From Bacilli bacterium (lineage in GTDB: Bacteria; Bacillota_I; Bacilli_A; RF39; UBA660): DNA of 7,410 bases. The first letter of the stretch is position 1; the number at the start of each line of letters is the position of its first letter. Both the position numbers and the translations under genes were made by a program. This document shows positions 1 through 5,744 of this stretch, piece after piece. The stretch is from NCBI GenBank assembly GCA_017461465.1, contig JAFTYN010000089.1, forward strand, positions 1-7,410. The letters are read 5' to 3'. A model generated the notes under the pieces. That model did not search any database. It was not told where the DNA came from and was given only the letters and a program-made list of their open reading frames with translations.

Positions 1-10
1 ATATGGTTTC

Positions 11-1822
11 TTAATTTTTTCTATATTTTTTTCTTTCTTGTTCTGTTAAATATTTTTTTCTCATACGGAAGCCAGCTGGAGTTACTTCAACTAGTTCATC
101 ACTATTGATATAATCTAAAGCAAGTTCTAAAGAGAATACTCTAGGTCTTTTTAATACAACTGTATGATCTTTACCAGCAGATCTTGTATTTGTAAGGTTT
201 TTACCTTTAACAACATTTACAACTATATCATTATCATGATTATGTTCACCAACTATCATACCTTCATATACTTCAGTACCTGGTTCAATAAACATAACAC
301 CACGATCTTCGATTTGTCCTAATGCATATGCAGTAGCTTTACCATTTTCCATAGATACTAAAGCACCTAATTTTCTTTCTCCTACTGTATTACCTGCAAG
401 TGGACGATATTCTTTATAAGTATGACTTAACATACCATAACCTTTTGTCAATGTCATAAAGTCTGTTGAGAAACCAATTAAACCTCTTGATGGAATAGTA
501 TAAACAATTCTTGTTTGTCCATTACTACTTCCCATATGTTCCATAATAGCTTCTCTTTTACCTAATACTTCAATAACACCACCAACATATTCATCTGGGC
601 AGTCAATTTGAAGTTCTTCAAATGGTTCACACATAACACCATCGATCTCTTTTTTAATAACTTCTGGTTTAGATACTTGAAGTTCAAAACCTTCTCTTCT
701 CATATTTTCAATTAAAATAGATAAATGTAATTCACCACGACCTGATACAGTCCAAGTCTCAGTTCCTTCATTACGAACAACCTTTAAAGAAACATCTCTT
801 TCTGTTTCTTTGAATAATCTTTCTTCAATTTTACTAGCAGTTAATAACTTTCCTTCACGACCTACAAATGGACTTGTATTAGTTCCAAAAGTCATTTGAA
901 GTGTTGGTTCATCAATATGTAGTTTTGGTAATGCTTCTTCTTTACCAATTTCACATACAGTTTCACCTACTTCAATATCTGGAAGTCCTGCTATTGCAAT
1001 TATATCTCCTGCTTCTGCTTCAGTTATTTCAATTCTTTTTAACCCGAAATATCCAAACATTTTTTGAATTCTAAATTGTTTAATAGAACCATCTAATCTT
1101 ACGCAAGATACCATTTGGTTAACTTTAACATTACCTCTTTTAACTCTACCAATACCAATTCTACCTACGAAATCATTATAATCTAGTAAAGCTGGTTGGA
1201 ATTGTAAAGAGCCATCTATTTCTGTTTTTGGAGCTGGTATATATTCTAAAATTAAATCTAAAATTGGATCCATAGTATTTTCTTGTGTATTTATATCTGG
1301 ATCTAAACTTGAAGTTCCATTTATAGCAGAACAGTACGCTACTGGGAACTCTAATTGTTCAATATCTGCATCTAATTCAATAAATAAATCTAATACTTCA
1401 TCTACTACTTCTTTTGGTCTTGCAGTTGGTTTATCAATTTTGTTTACAACAACAATTGGAGTAACACCTGCTGCTAAAGCTTTCTTAAGAACGAATCTAG
1501 TTTGAGGCATTGTTCCTTCATAAGCATCTACTACTAAAAGAACACCATCAACCATGTTCATAATTCTTTCTACTTCTCCACCAAAATCAGCATGTCCTGG
1601 AGTATCTAATATATTAATACGTGTACCTTTATAATCAATAGCAGTTGTTTTAGCAAGAATTGTAATACCTCTTTCTTTTTCTATGGCATTAGAATCCATT
1701 ACTCTTTCATCAACTTGTTCATTTTCTCTAAAAGTACCTGACATATGAAGTAGTTTATCTACTAAAGTAGTTTTACCATGGTCAACATGGGCTATAATTG
1801 CGATATTTCTTATATTTTTCAT
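11..1822 (-). CDS. typA: Translational GTPase TypA/BipA, ribosome-associated
   Basis: A 603-residue GTPase of the EF-G/LepA class. TypA binds the 70S ribosome and supports ribosome assembly and growth under stress such as cold (family knowledge). Visible motifs: P-loop AHVDHGKTT at residues 11-19, switch I RGIT at 51-54, DTPGH at 73-77, NKID at 127-130, and the G5 SA in CSAIN at about 165. Domain II, the EF-G-like domains (ERDVSLKV, SGRGELHLSILIENMRREG) and the TypA-specific C-terminal domain (IPSRGLIGFSTDF, LGQIEDRGVMFIEPG, NTRSAGKD) follow in order. Length is normal for the family. I chose the ATG at 1822 because AAGGAAG lies 7 nt upstream and the protein then begins MKNIRNIAIIAHVDHGK, as usual. 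A TTG six codons earlier is in frame but lies directly beside and partly 3' of any usable ribosome site. Monocistronic as far as can be seen, and divergent from the nuclease. No terminator is visible in the 10 bases after the stop. Confidence 0.97.
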   Translation of the reverse strand: MKNIRNIAIIAHVDHGKTTLVDKLLHMSGTFRENEQVDERVMDSNAIEKERGITILAKTTAIDYKGTRINILDTPGHADFGGEVERIMNMVDGVLLVVDAYEGTMPQTRFVLKKALAAGVTPIVVVNKIDKPTARPKEVVDEVLDLFIELDADIEQLEFPVAYCSAINGTSSLDPDINTQENTMDPILDLILEYIPAPKTEIDGSLQFQPALLDYNDFVGRIGIGRVKRGNVKVNQMVSCVRLDGSIKQFRIQKMFGYFGLKRIEITEAEAGDIIAIAGLPDIEVGETVCEIGKEEALPKLHIDEPTLQMTFGTNTSPFVGREGKLLTASKIEERLFKETERDVSLKVVRNEGTETWTVSGRGELHLSILIENMRREGFELQVSKPEVIKKEIDGVMCEPFEELQIDCPDEYVGGVIEVLGKREAIMEHMGSSNGQTRIVYTIPSRGLIGFSTDFMTLTKGYGMLSHTYKEYRPLAGNTVGERKLGALVSMENGKATAYALGQIEDRGVMFIEPGTEVYEGMIVGEHNHDNDIVVNVVKGKNLTNTRSAGKDHTVVLKRPRVFSLELALDYINSDELVEVTPAGFRMRKKYLTEQERKKYRKN

Positions 1823-1840
1823 ACTAACACTTCCTTGCAA

Positions 1841-1877
1841 CTGCTATATTTTATCATAAAATAATAGTTTGTGTAAA
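1841..1877 (-). promoter_or_regulatory. Putative housekeeping promoter of typA
   Basis: On the minus strand, a -35 box TTTACA (1877-1872) and a -10 box TAAAAT (1853-1848) are separated by 18 bp, and TG one base before the -10 makes it extended. Transcription would begin near 1841, giving a leader of about 19 nt before the ATG at 1822. The SD AAGGAAG sits at 1836-1830. Inferred from consensus only. Confidence 0.6.
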
Positions 1878-1913
1878 GATTTCCCTTTAAATATGATATA
1901 ATTTTTATGAGGA
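1874..1913 (+). promoter_or_regulatory. Putative extended -10 promoter and ribosome site of the nuclease gene
   Basis: TATAAT at 1897-1902 is preceded by TG at 1894-1895, a perfect extended -10. No good -35 is present at 17 bp (TAAAGA at 1874-1879 is weak), as is tolerated with extended -10 promoters. The SD GAGGA at 1909-1913 starts only 6 nt after the -10, so the transcript should start at or just before the SD and have a leader of about 12 nt. The -35 region overlaps that of the typA promoter on the other strand. Confidence 0.6.
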
Positions 1914-1920
1914 TGATAAT

Positions 1921-2535
1921 ATGAAGAAGTATTTATTTGTATTAATTACTCTTTTTATCTTTCCAATTTCAGTATTTGCAAAAGAAGAAGTTACTCTAGC
2001 AAAATGTGTTGATGGCGATACTGCTAATTTTAATTTAAATGGAGAAGTTATTAAAGCAAGATTTCTTGCTATAGATACACCAGAATCTACTAAAGAAAAA
2101 GAACCATATGGAAAAGAAGCAAGTAACTATACTTGTGAAACTTTAACTAAAGCTAAAAAAATAGAAATAGAATATGATCCAGATAGTGATAAAACCGATA
2201 AATATTCTAGACACTTAGTTTGGGTATTTGTTGATGGAGAATTACTTCAAGAAAAGATTTTAGCCAAAGGTTTAGCAGAAGTTGCATATCTTTATGGTGA
2301 TTATAAGTATACAGAAGATTTACAAAAAGTTGAAGCTAAGGCAAAAGAAAAAAAATTAAATATCTGGAGTGGTGAAATCCCTGAAGATTTTACTGAAGTT
2401 GAAAAAACTGATACTGAAAAGAAAGAAGTTACTAAGGAAGAATTAGAAGAAAGAACTTGGATTGATTATGTAATCATTATTCTTGCTGCTATTATTGTTC
2501 TTCTAAAAAATTATAAGAGTAAAAAGAAAAAATAA
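1921..2535 (+). CDS. Secreted, membrane-anchored thermonuclease (SNase family)
   Basis: A 204-residue staphylococcal-nuclease homologue, expected to be a Ca2+-dependent DNA/RNA nuclease acting outside the cell. Residues 1-20 are a signal peptide (KK, hydrophobic core, then SVFA before Lys21). All catalytic residues align with S. aureus nuclease: D33 in VDGDT (D21), R47, D52 and E55 in ARFLAIDTPE (R35, D40, E43), and R97 in DKYSR (R87). GLAEVAYLY at 117-125 and the late Trp149 are also conserved. After the domain comes a Lys/Glu-rich linker (about 155-178), a hydrophobic helix (about 183-196) and the basic tail KNYKSKKKK, so the mature protein should be tethered with the nuclease outside. Cys29 and Cys72 are the only cysteines and might form a disulfide. 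ATG 1921 has GAGGA 7 nt upstream. Single gene, ended by a hairpin overlapping its stop codon. Confidence 0.93.
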   Translation: MKKYLFVLITLFIFPISVFAKEEVTLAKCVDGDTANFNLNGEVIKARFLAIDTPESTKEKEPYGKEASNYTCETLTKAKKIEIEYDPDSDKTDKYSRHLVWVFVDGELLQEKILAKGLAEVAYLYGDYKYTEDLQKVEAKAKEKKLNIWSGEIPEDFTEVEKTDTEKKEVTKEELEERTWIDYVIIILAAIIVLLKNYKSKKKK

Positions 2536-2557
2536 CAGAACTTTGTTCTGTTATTTT
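2529..2557. terminator. Bidirectional intrinsic terminator shared by two convergent genes
   Basis: A perfect 13-bp stem (arms 2529-2541 and 2545-2557) with a 3-nt loop TTT. On the plus strand it runs into the T-rich stretch TTTTCTTTCTTT. On the minus strand the A-rich end of the nuclease gene (2521-2530) supplies a T-rich tract. The left arm contains the nuclease stop TAA (2533-2535) and the right arm contains the stop of the convergent gene (2551-2553), so no spare sequence separates the two units. Confidence 0.85.
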
Positions 2558-3258
2558 CTTTCTTTATATTGCTTTATTATTGCATTAAATTCTTTCTTAT
2601 TTTCTTTTTTCCATTTAGCATAACTATTACTAGATGGTTGATAAGCAAAGAAATCATAATGATTATTACTTTTAGCATTTATACTTATAATAAAGTTATA
2701 TATATTATTATATAAATCTCTATAAACACAAAGCATTCTTATGTGGTCCTCTATTTCAATACCACCTTCATCTTCTCTAACAAGATTAATTAATCTTGCT
2801 TGTACTGATTTTTCTTCTGAAGATTCCATATCTAGTGTTGTAAATAATTTTTGATTAGTATCTGCATTTGAAGCCTGAGTACCATGTACTTGTTTTCCTG
2901 TTAATAAATTATAAAATTTAATATTTGTAGCAACACCATATCCAATATTATGTAAAATTAGTTTTACTGCTATATCATTTTCACATTCTATATTAGAATA
3001 ATCTATCTCAGGATGAGCTTCTAAATAATTTCTTCCTACTGGAGTTAAATAATAAGAAAATTTATTGATATCATCAACATCTAGTACTTTTTCAAGAACT
3101 AAATATGGTTGATGATTTTCTTTATTACGAGCATTAATAGTATTATTAACAGTATATACAGTTGCAAATACTGGTATTATTATTGAAAGTATAGGAAGAA
3201 GTACATTTACCCAAAAATCAGTCATTTCTGAATTAAAAAATAATTCAAATAATTCCAT
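2551..3258 (-). CDS. Unrecognised protein with one N-terminal membrane helix
   Basis: 235 residues; I do not recognise a named family. A short N-terminal stretch is followed by one hydrophobic helix (about 15-37, VNVLLPILSIIIPVFATVY) and then a hydrophilic domain to the end. There is no signal cleavage site or lipobox, so a single-pass anchored protein is likely. The domain has alternating hydrophobic strands. A motif at 103-115 (HNIGYGVATNIKF) and another at 177-189 (CVYRDLYNNIYNF) resemble the NxGxGxAxN and YxDxxxNxY patterns often seen in small beta-sandwich hypothetical proteins; that resemblance is my inference. The C-terminus is Lys-rich. ATG 3258 is preceded by AGGTGAT, whose first two bases are the last two of the NUDIX gene's TAG stop, with 8 nt between the genes. 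Co-transcription and translational coupling with the NUDIX gene are therefore likely. Function unknown. Confidence 0.8.
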   Translation of the reverse strand: MELFELFFNSEMTDFWVNVLLPILSIIIPVFATVYTVNNTINARNKENHQPYLVLEKVLDVDDINKFSYYLTPVGRNYLEAHPEIDYSNIECENDIAVKLILHNIGYGVATNIKFYNLLTGKQVHGTQASNADTNQKLFTTLDMESSEEKSVQARLINLVREDEGGIEIEDHIRMLCVYRDLYNNIYNFIISINAKSNNHYDFFAYQPSSNSYAKWKKENKKEFNAIIKQYKERK

Positions 3259-3266
3259 ATAATCAC

Positions 3267-3701
3267 CTACTTAAATACTTCTTTTAAAAGATAATCCATA
3301 GTTATCTTTATATCAGGGAAAACATCTACATGTTCTAGTTCTCCTCTACTGAACCATTTAGCACCATAATTTTCTTCTTTATTAATATTAGGCATAACAC
3401 TATAATTAGGTACCCCTGCATATATTATATCTATATGAAGTTCTCCATTACCATTAGCATTTTTTTGAATTCCAAGTGGTCTTATAAAATCACTTTCACG
3501 TGGAAATCTTTCACCAACCAAAGAAACTTTTAAACCAGTTTCTTCATAAACTTCTCTTAAAGCAGCTTCTTCTGGTGTTTCATTATTTTCTATATGTCCC
3601 CCTGGTTGAACCCACCTATTCATCTTTTTATGTTTAACTAATAAAATCTTTTTAGTTTCTGGATTTATTATAAATACTGATGCACAAAAATTTCTGTTCA
3701 T
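3267..3701 (-). CDS. NUDIX hydrolase
   Basis: A 144-residue cytosolic pyrophosphatase that should cleave a nucleoside diphosphate linked to some moiety X, using Mg2+ or Mn2+. The complete Nudix box GX5EX7REUXEEXGU is present from G35 to L57 (GGHIENNET, then REVYEETGL), with the metal-binding REXXEE glutamates E50, E53 and E54 intact. It is preceded by RWVQPGGHIE, and the usual late motif AKWFSRGEL lies at 114-122. LHIDIIYAG at 88-96 is the central strand. The substrate cannot be assigned: the box is generic, and housecleaning, ADP-ribose and cap-like roles all remain possible. ATG 3701 has GGGTGAT with the GG 7 nt from the start. It is the first gene of a two-gene unit, with its own strong promoter embedded in the preceding terminator. 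Confidence 0.93.
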   Translation of the reverse strand: MNRNFCASVFIINPETKKILLVKHKKMNRWVQPGGHIENNETPEEAALREVYEETGLKVSLVGERFPRESDFIRPLGIQKNANGNGELHIDIIYAGVPNYSVMPNINKEENYGAKWFSRGELEHVDVFPDIKITMDYLLKEVFK

Positions 3702-3718
3702 TTTATCACCCTATCATC

Positions 3719-3754
3719 TAATAATATTATAAACAAAAAGGAGTACTAAGTCAA
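3719..3754 (-). promoter_or_regulatory. Strong consensus promoter of the NUDIX unit
   Basis: On the minus strand, -35 TTGACT (3754-3749) and -10 TATAAT (3731-3726) are separated by exactly 17 bp, matching the vegetative sigma-factor consensus at 11 of 12 positions. The start would lie near 3719, giving a leader of about 18 nt. The -35 lies in the loop of the upstream unit's terminator, and the spacer consists of the terminator's right arm and T-tract. Confidence 0.75.
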
Positions 3755-3766
3755 AGATTAGTACTC
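3732..3766 (-). terminator. Intrinsic terminator of the tagO-DUF421 unit
   Basis: Read on the minus strand: left arm GAGTACTAA (3766-3758), 8-nt loop, right arm TTAGTACTC (3749-3741), then CTTTTTGTT. This is a perfect 9-bp stem with a T-tract, starting 13 nt after the DUF421 stop codon. The same bases hold the -35 and spacer of the NUDIX promoter. Confidence 0.85.
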
Positions 3767-3779
3767 TTATTTACATATA

Positions 3780-4502
3780 TTATTCAACAACATTTTTTAT
3801 TACATCTTTAAATTCTTTCTCATAAATAGTAATTTTATCATTAATATCAAGTGTTACTAAAAGAATATCATCATATTCTTTATAACCTTTTACTTTTAAT
3901 TCATGTTTAAGCCATTTAACATCTTTACCCATTTTTTCTAAATTACTTTCAATTATTTTTCCATCCATTAGTATATTAGCTACTAAGGAGTCTTGCTTTA
4001 TTTTTAAATCAAGATCTCCTACAGTAACTGGTTTATACTCAACTTTAGGTAGAAAACTTAGTTCACCATTAGCTTCCATTAAGGCATATTCAATTTGGTT
4101 AATATCAAAATAACCATTGCATCTACATATTTCAAGTAAATCATCTAAATCAAATTTAACTTTCTTCATATTATCAGCAATAATTTTACCATTTTGAATA
4201 AGTAATGTAGGTCCCCCTGTAAAGAACTTTCTTGCCTTCTTACTTTTTAAAGTTAAGTATGATACAGCATATGCTATAAAACCAAAGATTATTACTGATA
4301 CTATTCCATTAATTTCATTAGAATCTAAATTTATAGTCATTTCTGCAGCAAAATTACCAATTGATATACCAATTACATAATCAAATAAACTTAGTTCTGA
4401 TACTTGTCTTTTACCTATTAACTTAGTTATTAAAAATAAAGTTATTAACGAAATAAAAGCTCTATATGTTGTATTAAAAAAGTCCATTAAACTAAAATCC
4501 AT
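3780..4502 (-). CDS. DUF421 (YetF/YrbG-type) membrane protein
   Basis: A 240-residue protein of the DUF421 family. Three membrane segments are visible (about 12-28, 40-57 and 64-84). They are followed by a cytosolic domain with the family pattern GGPTLLIQNGKI at 96-107 and CNGYFDINQIEYALMEANGELS at 128-149. The signature between helices 1 and 2, LIGKRQVSELSLFDYVIGISIGN at 28-50, is highly typical. Biochemical activity is not established; relatives in Bacillus (YetF, and the 2Duf protein of spoVA-type mobile operons) have been linked to spore resistance and inner-membrane properties, which fits the nearby germinant receptor genes but is only suggestive. The chosen ATG 4502 has AGGTGAT with AGG 7 nt upstream; Met6 has no ribosome site. 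The start and ribosome site are buried in a hairpin. It is 41 nt downstream of tagO with no clear promoter between, so it is probably co-transcribed. Confidence 0.9.
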   Translation of the reverse strand: MDFSLMDFFNTTYRAFISLITLFLITKLIGKRQVSELSLFDYVIGISIGNFAAEMTINLDSNEINGIVSVIIFGFIAYAVSYLTLKSKKARKFFTGGPTLLIQNGKIIADNMKKVKFDLDDLLEICRCNGYFDINQIEYALMEANGELSFLPKVEYKPVTVGDLDLKIKQDSLVANILMDGKIIESNLEKMGKDVKWLKHELKVKGYKEYDDILLVTLDINDKITIYEKEFKDVIKNVVE

Positions 4503-4537
4503 AATATCACCTATAGATATTATGGACTTTTTTTAAT
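4473..4537 (-). promoter_or_regulatory. Nested alternative hairpins over the DUF421 start
   Basis: In the minus-strand transcript, segment A (4537-4516) can pair with segment B (4508-4498) as an 11-bp perfect stem with loop TATAGGT. This puts part of the SD in the loop and the ATG in the stem. Segment A can instead pair with segment C (4487-4473) over 15 bp with one bulged base, ATGGACTTTTTTAAT against its complement, leaving SD and ATG in the loop. A-B and A-C share the bases TCCAT, so they exclude each other. The complementarity is seen directly; a regulatory role is inference. Confidence 0.5.
4498..4534 (+). terminator. Terminator-like hairpin on the plus strand, antisense to DUF421 start
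   Basis: Read on the plus strand, TCCATAATATC (4498-4508), a 7-nt loop and GATATTATGGA (4516-4526) are followed by CTTTTTTT (4527-4534), the form of an intrinsic terminator. No plus-strand gene lies upstream, so it would only stop antisense transcripts; alternatively its role is on the minus-strand mRNA. Confidence 0.4.
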
Positions 4538-4543
4538 TATTTA

Positions 4544-5659
4544 TTATTTTTTCTTTTTATTTCTTTTAACTTGTTTTTTGCTAACTTCTACTTTTTCTTC
4601 TTTAGTTTCTTTCTTTTCTTCTTTTGATTCTTTTTTAGGATGTTCATAAATAACATTAGTTTTTAAAATAAAGAATAATACTATAAATAATAATATTCCA
4701 TAAACTATGTATCCTAAGAATCTATCTTTTAAGAAGTATACTATTGATGCTAAAGCAAATAACATATCAATTAAATATATTATAAGTACAGTAGTTCTTT
4801 GAGATAAATTTCTATTTAATAATTGATGATGAATATGAAATTTATCTGGAGCAGAAATACTTTGACCTTTAAGTAATCTTCTTAGTATTGCAAATAATGT
4901 ATCAAGTATAGGTATAGCTATTAATAAAACTGGAATAATAAGTGAAGTCATAGTTACATTCTTAAATCCTAATAATGCTATTACAGCAATCATAAAACCT
5001 AAGAACATTGAGCCTGAATCACCCATAAATATTTTGGCTGGATTAAAATTATGTAATAAGAATCCTAGAGTAGAACCTAACATAACAAATGTAAGTACAC
5101 AGTCTAAACTAAATTTACCTTGCATAGTTGCAATAATACCTATTGTTAAAAAGTATATAGCACTTATTCCACCTGCAAGCCCATCTAAACCATCAATTAA
5201 ATTAATACAGTTAATACATCCTAAAATAAAGAATATTGTAAGTGGATATGCAAGTATCCCAAAGTCTACTACAATACCAAAGGCTGATACTTCATACATA
5301 ACTAGATTACCATAGAATACTACTATAATAGCCGCTATTAACTGCCCAACAAATTTAACACTAGCTGGAAGTGGTTTAATATCATCTACAACACCAGTAA
5401 GAACAATTATAAAACTACCTATTAATATAGAATTCATAAGTGCACTTGGTACACCAAAAATCATATAACCAAGTAAGAATCCTAAATATATTCCAAGACC
5501 ACCTAAACGAGGCATAGGAGCCTTATGAACTTTTCTTGCATCTGGAATATCTAAAGCACCTACATGAAAAGCAATTTTCTTTATGAACGGAATTAATATA
5601 GCTACAAATAAAAATGTTATAAGTACCATTATTAATATACGTTCTATTTCAGTTGTCAT
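4544..5659 (-). CDS. tagO: Undecaprenyl-phosphate GlcNAc-1-phosphate transferase (TagO/WecA type)
   Basis: A 371-residue polytopic enzyme of the MraY/WecA superfamily, about 10-11 membrane helices. Family members move GlcNAc-1-phosphate from UDP-GlcNAc to undecaprenyl phosphate on the cytosolic face, the first step of wall teichoic acid or other lipid-linked polymer synthesis. Visible motifs: the DARKVHKAPMPRLGG loop at 40-54, the Mg-binding pair D92-D93 in VVDDIKPLP, NLIDGLDGLAGG at 153-164 with D156 and D159, FMGDSGSMFLG at 211-221, and ILDT at 251-254. The histidine motif HIHH at 275-278 after PDKF separates WecA/TagO enzymes from MraY, so peptidoglycan MraY is unlikely. An extra tail of about 30 Lys/Glu-rich residues follows the last helix. 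ATG 5659 has AGGTGAT upstream. It is first gene of a unit with DUF421 and divergent from the germination genes. Which sugar polymer it feeds cannot be told here. Confidence 0.92.
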   Translation of the reverse strand: MTTEIERILIMVLITFLFVAILIPFIKKIAFHVGALDIPDARKVHKAPMPRLGGLGIYLGFLLGYMIFGVPSALMNSILIGSFIIVLTGVVDDIKPLPASVKFVGQLIAAIIVVFYGNLVMYEVSAFGIVVDFGILAYPLTIFFILGCINCINLIDGLDGLAGGISAIYFLTIGIIATMQGKFSLDCVLTFVMLGSTLGFLLHNFNPAKIFMGDSGSMFLGFMIAVIALLGFKNVTMTSLIIPVLLIAIPILDTLFAILRRLLKGQSISAPDKFHIHHQLLNRNLSQRTTVLIIYLIDMLFALASIVYFLKDRFLGYIVYGILLFIVLFFILKTNVIYEHPKKESKEEKKETKEEKVEVSKKQVKRNKKKK

Positions 5660-5664
5660 ACTAC

Positions 5665-5686
5665 ATCACCTACCAAAATTATAACA
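5665..5686 (-). promoter_or_regulatory. Putative extended -10 promoter and ribosome site of tagO
   Basis: On the minus strand TATAAT (5683-5678) is preceded by TG at 5686-5685, a perfect extended -10; no good -35 is seen at 17 bp. The SD AGGTGAT (5671-5665) begins 6 nt after the -10, so the leader would be only about 12 nt, as for the nuclease gene. Confidence 0.55.
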
Positions 5687-5691
5687 CAAAA

Positions 5692-5721
5692 TGTATTTTT
5701 TTAATATTTTTTCTAATAATA
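5692..5721 (+). promoter_or_regulatory. Weak candidate forespore (sigma-G-like) promoter of the ger genes
   Basis: TGTATT (5692-5697) and AATAATA (5715-5721) are 17 bp apart and partly match the Bacillus sigma-G pattern TGMATA-N17-CATAMTA (4 of 6 and 6 of 7). GerA operons are usually made in the forespore under this factor. The region is almost pure A+T, so such a match is easily obtained by chance. Confidence 0.25.
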
Positions 5722-5730
5722 CTAATAATA
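5713..5730 (+). repeat. 9-bp perfect tandem repeat before the ger ribosome site
   Basis: CTAATAATA occurs twice in a row (5713-5721 and 5722-5730), ending 4 nt before the AGGAGG ribosome site of the gerA-type gene. It covers the likely -10 and start-site region of that gene. Confidence 0.8.
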
Positions 5731-5744
5731 TATCAGGAGGAATT

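Noticed and set aside
1..10. Terminator for typA
   Set aside because: Only 10 bases follow the stop within the window and the last codons form no convincing stem, so none is called.
1823..1840. TTG start giving typA six extra residues
   Set aside because: The AAGGAAG ribosome site lies between this codon and ATG 1822, and TypA proteins normally begin with the MKNIRNIAIIAH-type segment.
4485..4487. Met6 of DUF421 as the true start
   Set aside because: No SD lies in front of it, while ATG 4502 has AGGTGAT at the same 7-nt distance as neighbouring genes.
4473..4537. Known metabolite riboswitch at the tagO-DUF421 junction
   Set aside because: The region is only about 65 nt, formed by simple inverted repeats; no conserved riboswitch core is recognisable. 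A switch-like hairpin is all that can be claimed.
5034..5315. Open frame of 93 codons on the plus strand inside tagO
   Set aside because: It lies wholly antisense to a well-conserved gene, encodes no recognisable motif and has no clear ribosome site; it is a shadow of the real frame.
5691..5744. ATG at 5691 as start of the gerA-type protein
   Set aside because: It would add 18 unconserved residues, has no ribosome site and would read through the excellent AGGAGG that serves ATG 5745.
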